Part shown: positions 13,401-19,381 of the stretch, in pieces | Layout: every line of letters begins with the position of its first letter | Numbering within the stretch: the stretch's first letter is position 1 | DNA from: SVEL01 sp045125245 | GTDB taxonomy: Bacteria > Bacillota > Clostridia > Lachnospirales > Lachnospiraceae | Assembly (NCBI GenBank): GCA_045125245.1 | Contig: JBGVNF010000013.1 | Location: 1-24,448 of the forward strand | Direction of reading: 5' to 3' | Length of the DNA: 24,448 nucleotides | Position numbers and translations under genes: made by a program | The notes under the pieces: generated by a model | Database searches by the model: none | Told to the model about the DNA's origin: nothing | Seen by the model: the letters and a program-made list of their open reading frames with translations, nothing else

Positions 13401-16241
13401 TTGATGTGCATTTTTTTGATAGCAGGTATAATAGCTTCTTTTTTAGGAGTGGCATATGTTGTGATAGTACCTTTAGGAACTGCATTTTTTATAACATTGA
13501 TTTGGGTTGTAGGACGTAACTGCAGCCTATTTGTTATGGGAAAATTTGAATTTATAATTATTTTGATTAGCTTTGTATTTTATGGATGTGGTGTGTACAA
13601 AAATTATGCAGTTACGAAGATTTATGAAAAATATGATGAACTTATGTATGGAGAGATGAAATTAAGCGGAAATGTATATGAGATAGATCAAAGAAAAGAG
13701 AAGGATGAATCTTTATACGAAATAAAAGGAAAACATAAATCTTTATATGAAATAAAAGGAAATATAGTAGAAATTAAGGAAAATACATATGGCTATACGA
13801 TTTCTCTAGAAATAGATGAAGGGTTGGTATATGTGTATACAGATTGTACGATATGTGGCTTGCTGGATGAAGCTACCAAAGAGAAAGATTTGATAAGACA
13901 AGTAGATGATAAAAAGGATTTGACAGGAGGAACAGATAATAAAAAAGATTCGATAGGAGAAACAGATAATGAGAATAAAATACCAAATGAAGAATCCATA
14001 GAATCGGTTTTGGCTTGCTTGTACGGAAAAGAGGTCATTATCTTGGGAGAAATTATACCTATGGAGCGAGCTAGAAATTTTGGTAATTATGATGAATACA
14101 AGGTTCTTCGTTCAAAGGGTGTGTTGTTAAAGTTGAGTGCAGAAAGTATATATTTGTCAGATTCAAAGAAAGACGGGGTGTATTATTTAAATGTAAATGA
14201 AATACAGTTAAATGAAGAACTAGAAAAAGTAACAACAAGCGGAAAAATATACAAGATTAAAAATCATTTAAGAAGAATTTTATTCAATATTACACCTGAG
14301 AAAGAATTTGGGATTTTAGTTGCGATGGTCCTAGGTGATAATACAGAACTTGATAAAGATGTTAAAGAATTATATAGCTTAAGTGGAATTAGCCACATTA
14401 TGTCAATTTCGGGATTGCATATTTCTTTGATAGGTATGGGATTATATAAACTTTTACGAAAGAAGATGAGATATGTATCTTCGGCTACTATTTCTCTGGG
14501 GATTATGGCGTTGTTTCTTATATTTATTGGGAATCCTATATCGGCTACCAGGGCGGTAATGATGTTTTTTGTTCATATTTTTGCAGATTTATTTGGAAGA
14601 AAGTATGATGTCATATCTGCACTGAGTTTAGCTGCGATTTTAATTCTAATGGATAATCCGTATTATATATTAAATGCGTCATTTCAATTATCTTTTATTG
14701 CTATAATTGCGGTTTGTGTAAGTGCACCGATTATTACAAGCTTGCTTTTTAAGGATAAAGATGAGAAGGAAAGTAAAAAGAAGTTAAGGGACAAAAGAGA
14801 GGACAAAGGGCAAGAAATAGAGAATGGATGGCAAGGAAGCGGGAATGAAGGAAAAGAAATAGAGAATGGATGGAAAGGTAGTGGGCATGAAGGGCAAGAA
14901 AATGTATCGGAAAAAAGTCTAAGCTATTTGATTTTAGCTTACATACGTAATATAGCTTTAGCTATAGCTAGAATTCTTACATTTAATATCGCGATGACCA
15001 TTACGTTAATGCCGCTTAATGCATATCTTTTCTTTAGACATTCTACATATTCACCATTGATTAATATGATAGTTGTTCCGCTTGTAGGATTGGTGCTCGC
15101 TATGACATTGATGGGAATATTGTTTGCTATTTTTTTGCCCATAGTGGGAACGTTTTTTGTGGGAACATCGGTATGCTTATTACGTTTTTTTACATGGTTA
15201 AGTGAAAAAATTATGTCACTACCATATGCGAATGTTGTTACAGGTAAGTTTAGTTTAGCAGAGGTTATTTTTTGTTATATTATTTTGATGCTTAGCTTGG
15301 TGATTGCGTGGAGGGTGGTAGAAAATAGAAAGAGTTTCTTGGTTATGTTTGCGTTCATATTTCTTTTTATTGTTTTTAGAGAGAAATTTAATATGTTTAC
15401 GCTGTGCTTTCTTGATGTAGGACAGGGAGCGTGTATTTATATAAAGAGTGCTTCTGGTAATGATTATCTTATAGACGGTGGAAGTAGTGATGAGCGGTAT
15501 GTGGGAGAATATAAGATAGAGCCTTTTCTTGAAGCTAGACAGGTTGAAAAGCTTGAATATGTCTTTGTGACACATTGTGATACTGATCACATTTCAGGAA
15601 TTTTAGAACTTATAGAACGAAATAATATTTCTATTGATAATTTGGTGATGCCAGATATTTCGGATAAGGATAAAGATGAAAAATATATTAAGTTAATTGA
15701 TTTGGCAAAGAGACGCGGGATTGAAGTTATATTTATGAAAGCTGGCGATAAGCTTAAGGATGGCAAAATGATACTTAGTTGTATTAATCCTAGCGGAAGT
15801 GCAACTAACATAAATGATTCTTCTCTTGTCTTTGTGCTTGAATATGCAGAATTAGCAGCTGTATTTACTGGCGATATTGGAAAGGAAGTGGAAAAAGAAA
15901 TTCTTGATGATTTAGAGTTAATACTACATAACGGTGACGAGAAAAATGATGATGAAAATGATGAGATAAATGATGATGAAAATGGTGACAAGCTTGTGGT
16001 ATATGATGTGGCGCATCATGGTTCTGCTAATTCTAATTCAGAGGAATTTGTTAATTTGATAAATCCAAGAATTTCAGTAATTTCTTGTGGAAAGGATAAT
16101 TCATATGGGCATCCTGCTGAAGAAGTGTTGAAATGTTTGGAAGATGTTGGCAGTGAAATCTTGTGTACTTTTAATTGTGGGCAGATTGAAATATATGAAG
16201 AAAAGGGGAAAATTATGCTTAGAGAATTTGTAGATGAATAG
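13401..16241 (+). CDS. comEC: ComEC/Rec2 DNA-uptake channel with metallo-beta-lactamase domain
   Basis: A 946-residue inner-membrane protein that moves single-stranded DNA into the cell during transformation. Order: N-terminal helices; a soluble OB-like region (about 60-290); the Competence-domain helices (about 300-640, including GISHIMSISGLHISLIG); and a C-terminal metallo-beta-lactamase domain with FLDVGQGA (about 670), THCDTDHISG (about 723), FTGDIGKE (about 822) and VAHHGSANS (about 870). Metal ligands look intact. It carries four in-frame tandem duplications in hydrophilic parts and is longer than typical members (700-800). The TTG at 13401 is the first conventional start, but no ribosome binding site serves it. 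An AUU at 13380 fits better (see findings). It follows comEA directly. Confidence 0.93.
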   Translation: MMCIFLIAGIIASFLGVAYVVIVPLGTAFFITLIWVVGRNCSLFVMGKFEFIIILISFVFYGCGVYKNYAVTKIYEKYDELMYGEMKLSGNVYEIDQRKEKDESLYEIKGKHKSLYEIKGNIVEIKENTYGYTISLEIDEGLVYVYTDCTICGLLDEATKEKDLIRQVDDKKDLTGGTDNKKDSIGETDNENKIPNEESIESVLACLYGKEVIILGEIIPMERARNFGNYDEYKVLRSKGVLLKLSAESIYLSDSKKDGVYYLNVNEIQLNEELEKVTTSGKIYKIKNHLRRILFNITPEKEFGILVAMVLGDNTELDKDVKELYSLSGISHIMSISGLHISLIGMGLYKLLRKKMRYVSSATISLGIMALFLIFIGNPISATRAVMMFFVHIFADLFGRKYDVISALSLAAILILMDNPYYILNASFQLSFIAIIAVCVSAPIITSLLFKDKDEKESKKKLRDKREDKGQEIENGWQGSGNEGKEIENGWKGSGHEGQENVSEKSLSYLILAYIRNIALAIARILTFNIAMTITLMPLNAYLFFRHSTYSPLINMIVVPLVGLVLAMTLMGILFAIFLPIVGTFFVGTSVCLLRFFTWLSEKIMSLPYANVVTGKFSLAEVIFCYIILMLSLVIAWRVVENRKSFLVMFAFIFLFIVFREKFNMFTLCFLDVGQGACIYIKSASGNDYLIDGGSSDERYVGEYKIEPFLEARQVEKLEYVFVTHCDTDHISGILELIERNNISIDNLVMPDISDKDKDEKYIKLIDLAKRRGIEVIFMKAGDKLKDGKMILSCINPSGSATNINDSSLVFVLEYAELAAVFTGDIGKEVEKEILDDLELILHNGDEKNDDENDEINDDENGDKLVVYDVAHHGSANSNSEEFVNLINPRISVISCGKDNSYGHPAEEVLKCLEDVGSEILCTFNCGQIEIYEEKGKIMLREFVDE
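13708..13767. repeat. Tandem duplication in comEC, period 30 bp
   Basis: Two 30-bp units encode SLYEIKGKHK and SLYEIKGNIV. The repeat keeps the frame. Confidence 0.85.
13881..13970. repeat. Threefold tandem repeat in comEC, period 30 bp
   Basis: Three degenerate 30-bp units encode EKDLIRQVDD, KKDLTGGTDN and KKDSIGETDN, a charged stretch in the soluble N-terminal region. Confidence 0.8.
14808..14903. repeat. Tandem duplication in comEC, period 42 bp
   Basis: Two full 42-bp units encode GQEIENGWQGSGNE and GKEIENGWKGSGHE, with a third unit begun (GQEN). They sit in a hydrophilic loop between Competence-domain helices. Confidence 0.85.
15945..15992. repeat. Tandem duplication in comEC, period 24 bp
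   Basis: Two 24-bp units encode NDDENDEI and NDDENGDK, an acidic insertion in the metallo-beta-lactamase domain just before VYDVAHHGS. Confidence 0.8.
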
Positions 16242-16263
16242 GGATGATGTGAAAGTGGTGTGA

Positions 16264-16383
16264 CCACGAGGAAATTTTTTTATGAAAGTGGTAAAGAGCA
16301 AGAATGTCGGAATGGTACAAAAAGAGCCACGAGGAAGTAAACCGACGAAAGTAATAAAAAGGCAAGAAGGTCGGAATGATTCA
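16264..16383. repeat. Degenerate 63-64 bp tandem duplication after comEC
   Basis: CCACGAGGAA occurs at 16264-16273 and 16327-16336, and GCAAGAANGTCGGAATG starts at 16298 and 16362. The similarity runs through each unit with one single-base length change. It fills most of the 178-bp gap between comEC and the next gene. Confidence 0.65.
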
Positions 16384-16404
16384 AAATGTAGCATCAAGAA
16401 ATAG
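16282..16404 (+). CDS. Possible 40-residue basic peptide (uncertain)
   Basis: An ATG at 16282 with GAGGAA (16268-16273) 8 nt before it opens a 40-codon frame rich in Lys and Arg. The TAG stop at 16402-16404 shares its last base with the GAGGAGG of the next gene, an arrangement that suggests translational coupling. Against it: the sequence sits within the 63-64 bp duplication, the two halves do not keep the same frame, and the peptide resembles nothing known. Its function is unknown, and it may only be a chance frame. Confidence 0.25.
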   Translation: MKVVKSKNVGMVQKEPRGSKPTKVIKRQEGRNDSKCSIKK

Positions 16405-16419
16405 AGGAGGTAAAAGAAA

Positions 16420-17220
16420 ATGAATAGTGTAATATCAATATTAGAAAAAGAATTAATAGAGTTAGGAAAATTTATAACGAAATTGGAAACTAAAAGCAAG
16501 TATAAGTCTGAAGGACGTTTGAGAATTGATAATAAAAAATCAAAATGCCAATATTACTATATGGACAGGAAGGAAAATAGTTCTGCAGGACACAACGGCA
16601 GATATATGAAAAAAGAAGAATTGCCTCTCGCGAAGGCTATAGCACAAAGAGATTATGATGCCATCGCACTGAAGAAAGCAAAAGAGCGTAAAAAGTGTAT
16701 AGATACCTTCATAAACAAATATGCCAAAACGGATTTGAAAGAATTATATAATAAGACTCATCCGCAGCGAAGAGTATTGATAGAAACAGATGTAATATCA
16801 GATGAAGAATATGTAAGGCGTTGGCTAGCAGTGGAGTATAAGGGGAAAAGTGAAGTAGAAGATGATATAGTGACTGAACGTGGTGAATGTGTACGTTCTA
16901 AGTCGGAAAAAATTATAGCAGATAAGCTAAATATGTTAAATATTCCGTATAGATATGAGTATCCGCTGATGTTAGATAATGGAAAAACAGTATATCCGGA
17001 TTTTACAATATTGAAGATGCCAGAGAGAAAAGAGGTGTATTTTGAACATTTTGGAATGATAGATGATGAAGAGTACTTTGAGCATATGATATATAAGTTG
17101 AATTCGTATGAGAATAATGGGATTTACATGGGAATAAACTTGTTTATAACATATGAAACTAGTAAAAAACCTTTAAATACAAAGACATTAAATTATAAAT
17201 TAAAGGAATTGTTTTGCTAA
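16420..17220 (+). CDS. Hypothetical protein with a PD-(D/E)XK nuclease-like core
   Basis: A 266-residue soluble protein. The N-terminal half (about 1-110) is helical and highly charged, possibly coiled-coil. The C-terminal half has a nuclease-like order: E163 in VRSKSEKIIADKL, then D194 in VYPDFTIL after a beta strand, then YFEHFG (E209) on the following strand, which fits PD-(D/E)XK enzymes of the YqaJ/DUF2726-like sort. The metal-binding lysine is replaced by His in the ExH form. I do not recognise a named family. GAGGAGG at 16404-16410 lies 9 nt before the ATG. It follows comEC and precedes holA. A role in DNA metabolism is a guess from fold and neighbours. Confidence 0.6.
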   Translation: MNSVISILEKELIELGKFITKLETKSKYKSEGRLRIDNKKSKCQYYYMDRKENSSAGHNGRYMKKEELPLAKAIAQRDYDAIALKKAKERKKCIDTFINKYAKTDLKELYNKTHPQRRVLIETDVISDEEYVRRWLAVEYKGKSEVEDDIVTERGECVRSKSEKIIADKLNMLNIPYRYEYPLMLDNGKTVYPDFTILKMPERKEVYFEHFGMIDDEEYFEHMIYKLNSYENNGIYMGINLFITYETSKKPLNTKTLNYKLKELFC

Positions 17221-17243
17221 AGGGCAGAAGTAAATTATATAAA

Positions 17244-17319
17244 AAGTGTGTGCTAAGATACATAAAGAGAGCATACTAAGTAACATAATGAGTGTATGTT
17301 AAGGTGATTAAAGAGTTAT
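17244..17319. repeat. Degenerate triple repeat, about 23-25 bp units
   Basis: Three adjacent units share the pattern GTGTGCTAAG-ATAAAGAG, GCATACTAAG-ATAATGAG and GTATGTTAAG-ATTAAAGAG. The rest of 17221-17535 holds a small AGGTACTT/AAGTACCT hairpin (17343-17361), the holA promoter and AT-rich sequence. Confidence 0.45.
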
Positions 17320-17391
17320 AAAATATACAGAAAATACATATAAGGTACTTAAAAAGTACCTATTGGATCATATAATAATTGACTATATCCC

Positions 17392-17420
17392 TTGACTAGG
17401 CGCTTATAAAAAGGTACTAT
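17392..17420 (+). promoter_or_regulatory. Sigma-A promoter of holA
   Basis: TTGACT (17392-17397) and TACTAT (17415-17420) are spaced 17 bp. The leader to the holA ATG is about 109 nt. Confidence 0.55.
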
Positions 17421-17535
17421 TGTTATCATAAATTATATGTAAAAAAATGAGAACATTCCATAGCGTATTTATGATAAGATGTTGATTATATGAATAGGCA
17501 AGTGGTTTGTTGAGTATTATGTATGGAAGTGTAAA

Positions 17536-18510
17536 ATGAGAAAAATTAGTGATGATATAAAAAATAATTCATATGAAAAAATATATCTTTTATACGGTAC
17601 AGAAGAGTATCTAAAAAAGCAGTATAAGGATAAGCTAAAGAAAGCAATTTGTGGTGATGATACCATGAATTTCTCTTATTTTGAGGGGAAGGATTGTAAT
17701 GCTAAGGAAATAATCGGTATTTCTGAAACGCTTCCATTTTTTGCAGATAGAAGACTTGTAATTATGGAGCATAGTGGATTTTTTAAATCTGCCAATGAAG
17801 ATATAAATGAGTATATAGAAAACGTACCAGAAACCACATGCCTTGTTTTTGTTGAAAATGAGATAGATAAAAGAAGCAAGCTTTTTAAGAAGGTAAAAGA
17901 TATAGGTTATGTTTCGGAGATGGGAGAACAAAATCAGGCTACGCTAGAGCGTTGGATAGAAGGTATACTTAAAGAAAACGGAAAAAGAATAAGTAAGCCA
18001 GATGCTGAATTGTTTTTGAAAAATGTTGGAACTGATATGGAGAATATATCAAAAGAATTAGAGAAGCTGATTTGTTATTGCTTGGATAAAGAAGTGATAG
18101 ATGCTGAGGATATAAATAAAGTTTGTTCTATCCAGATTTCGTCAAGAATATTTGATATGATTGATGCTATGGCTGGAAAGGATAGAAAGAGAGCGCTTGC
18201 ATTATATTATGATTTAATCGCGATGAAAGAGCCACCGATGAGAATATTGTTTATGCTCGCTAGACAGTTTAATATTATGCTGCAAGTATGTGAATTAAGC
18301 GAACAGGGCGTAGATAATGGTACAATAGCAAGTAAGGCAGCAGTTCAGCCGTTTATAGTTGGAAAGATTTTAAGGCAGCTTAAAGGCGGATTTTCAAGAA
18401 AGGTGCTTATAAAGGCGCTTAAGGATTGTGTGAATATTGAGAATGATATCAAGAATGGCAGAATGGATGAGAAGGCCGGAGTTGAGATGATTCTTATAAA
18501 GTATTCATAA
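17536..18510 (+). CDS. holA: DNA polymerase III subunit delta
   Basis: A 324-residue protein of normal HolA length. The delta subunit opens the beta sliding clamp within the clamp-loader complex. The N-terminus (YLLYGTEEYLKKQYKDKL) is the classic delta opening, a degenerate AAA+ domain without a Walker A motif. LPFFADRRLVIMEHSGFF follows as the clamp-contacting region, and the C-terminal helical collar domain includes MRILFMLARQFNIMLQV. GGAAG lies a few bases before the ATG. A 150-bp array of ten-base repeats separates its stop from a terminator. Confidence 0.93.
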   Translation: MRKISDDIKNNSYEKIYLLYGTEEYLKKQYKDKLKKAICGDDTMNFSYFEGKDCNAKEIIGISETLPFFADRRLVIMEHSGFFKSANEDINEYIENVPETTCLVFVENEIDKRSKLFKKVKDIGYVSEMGEQNQATLERWIEGILKENGKRISKPDAELFLKNVGTDMENISKELEKLICYCLDKEVIDAEDINKVCSIQISSRIFDMIDAMAGKDRKRALALYYDLIAMKEPPMRILFMLARQFNIMLQVCELSEQGVDNGTIASKAAVQPFIVGKILRQLKGGFSRKVLIKALKDCVNIENDIKNGRMDEKAGVEMILIKYS

Positions 18511-18516
18511 ACTTGA

Positions 18517-18664
18517 AGTAACGAAAAGCAATTAAAAGCAATGAATATAAGCAACAAAAAGCAATAAAATAAGTAACGATAAGTAACGAAAAGTAACGAA
18601 AAGCAACATAAACCAACGAAAAGTAACATAAAGCAACAACGAAAAGTAACAAACAGTAATGCAA
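18517..18664. repeat. Helically phased decamer array (consensus AGYAACGAAA)
   Basis: About 14 consecutive units of 10-13 bp fit AGYAACGAAA, for example AGTAACGAAA, AGCAACATAA and AGTAACATAA. Mean period is about 10.6 bp, close to one helical turn, and every unit has a 3-5 base A-tract in the same phase. The period does not keep a reading frame, so this is not coding. It lies between the holA stop and the terminator and would form an A-rich, unpaired 3' tail of the holA transcript. Confidence 0.8.
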
Positions 18665-18672
18665 ATAAACAT

Positions 18673-18719
18673 AAAAAAGAACAAGCCGAACACAAAAGTG
18701 TTAGAACTTGTTCTTTTTT
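18673..18719. terminator. Bidirectional terminator between holA and rpsT
   Basis: AAAAAAGAACAAG (18673-18685) pairs with CTTGTTCTTTTTT (18707-18719), with an inner AACAC/GTGTT hairpin. It serves holA and, on the other strand, rpsT, whose stop is about 86 bp away. A further AGTTTA/TAAACT hairpin lies at about 18754-18779. Confidence 0.88.
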
Positions 18720-18804
18720 ATATTTGACTGAAACCTCGGAAAGTTTCAATCTAGTTTAATCGTAGTTATGCGATAAACTCGATTTGGTTTTGCTTGGTTT
18801 AAGC

Positions 18805-19068
18805 TTAAGCCATCTTGCTAACTGAAGAGGCTAAACGAGAAACCTTTCTTGAAGCTGTATTCTTGTGGAATACACCCTTAGATGTAGCCATATCAATTGT
18901 CTTTGTAGCAAGCTTTAAAGCTTCTGTAGCAGCAGCCTTATCGTTATTAGCGATAGCAGCATCTACCTTCTTTACAGCTGTCTTAACCTTAGACTTGATA
19001 GCCTTGTTTCTTTCTGTTCTAATCTTTGCAACTTCAATTCTCTTCTTTGCTGACTTAATATTAGCCAT
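18805..19068 (-). CDS. rpsT: 30S ribosomal protein S20
   Basis: An 87-residue Lys/Ala-rich helical protein that binds 16S rRNA early in assembly of the small subunit. The start ANIKSAKKRI and the KGVFHKNTASRKVSRL segment are diagnostic of S20. The frame extends upstream to 19170, but GGAGG (19081-19077, minus) lies 8 nt before the ATG at 19068 and the MANIKSAKKR start is universal in the family, so the longer version is rejected. It is monocistronic with a leader of about 180 nt containing several hairpins. Confidence 0.97.
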   Translation of the reverse strand: MANIKSAKKRIEVAKIRTERNKAIKSKVKTAVKKVDAAIANNDKAAATEALKLATKTIDMATSKGVFHKNTASRKVSRLASSVSKMA

Positions 19069-19110
19069 TTCAATTACCTCCACAAAATGTATAATCTGTT
19101 TTCTAGTTTC

Positions 19111-19201
19111 ATCGCAGTTAATAAAACTGGCGATTTGCTTGATGATTTCCATGAGAGAGTAGGAAACCATGTTGCTTTCATTCGTTAACGACCAAATGAA
19201 A
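19111..19201 (-). ncRNA. Structured rpsT leader (candidate autoregulatory region)
   Basis: Between the predicted start near 19249 and the rpsT ribosome binding site are three hairpins, given in plus-strand positions: 19176-19182 with 19195-19201 (7 bp); 19142-19150 with 19162-19170 (9 bp, one wobble); and 19111-19119 with 19125-19134 (9 bp, one bulge). S20 is known to repress its own translation in E. coli. That this leader does the same job is inference. Confidence 0.4.
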
Positions 19202-19255
19202 ACCCAGATTGTTTACATGTAGACTTTGTGCGGACAAAATGCAAACATCTTATTC

Positions 19256-19284
19256 AGTTTACAAGGGAATGAAAAAAAAGTCAA
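19256..19284 (-). promoter_or_regulatory. Sigma-A promoter of rpsT
   Basis: On the minus strand TTGACT (19284-19279) and TAAACT (19261-19256) are 17 bp apart, and the -35 box is followed by a T-run. Confidence 0.55.
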
Positions 19285-19324
19285 GAAAAATAATAGAATA
19301 TATTGTCAGACTTTAATGGACATA

Positions 19325-19353
19325 TTTACATTTTTATGGTACATTTATATATA
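19325..19353 (+). promoter_or_regulatory. Sigma-A promoter of glgB
   Basis: TTTACA (19325-19330) and TATATA (19348-19353) are 17 bp apart. The start would fall at about 19360, so an ATG at 19361 would be leaderless and the ATG at 19382 is preferred. Confidence 0.6.
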
Positions 19354-19381
19354 GAAAATAATGTGCAGAAAGGATGTTGGT

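Noticed and set aside
18517..18664. CRISPR array
   Set aside because: Units are about 10 bp with no spacers, and no cas gene is in the window.
18345..18749. Hydrophobic 134-codon minus-strand frame across holA, the decamer array and its terminator
   Set aside because: It overlaps holA and a strong terminator. Its Leu/Phe/Cys-rich sequence is the reverse reading of the AGYAACGAAA array, and it has no ribosome binding site.
18815..19162. Plus-strand 115-codon hydrophobic frame over rpsT
   Set aside because: It is antisense to a certain ribosomal protein gene and arises from Ala/Lys codons.
19069..19170. 34-codon N-terminal extension of rpsT
   Set aside because: S20 begins MANIKSAKKR, and a well-placed GGAGG serves the ATG at 19068.
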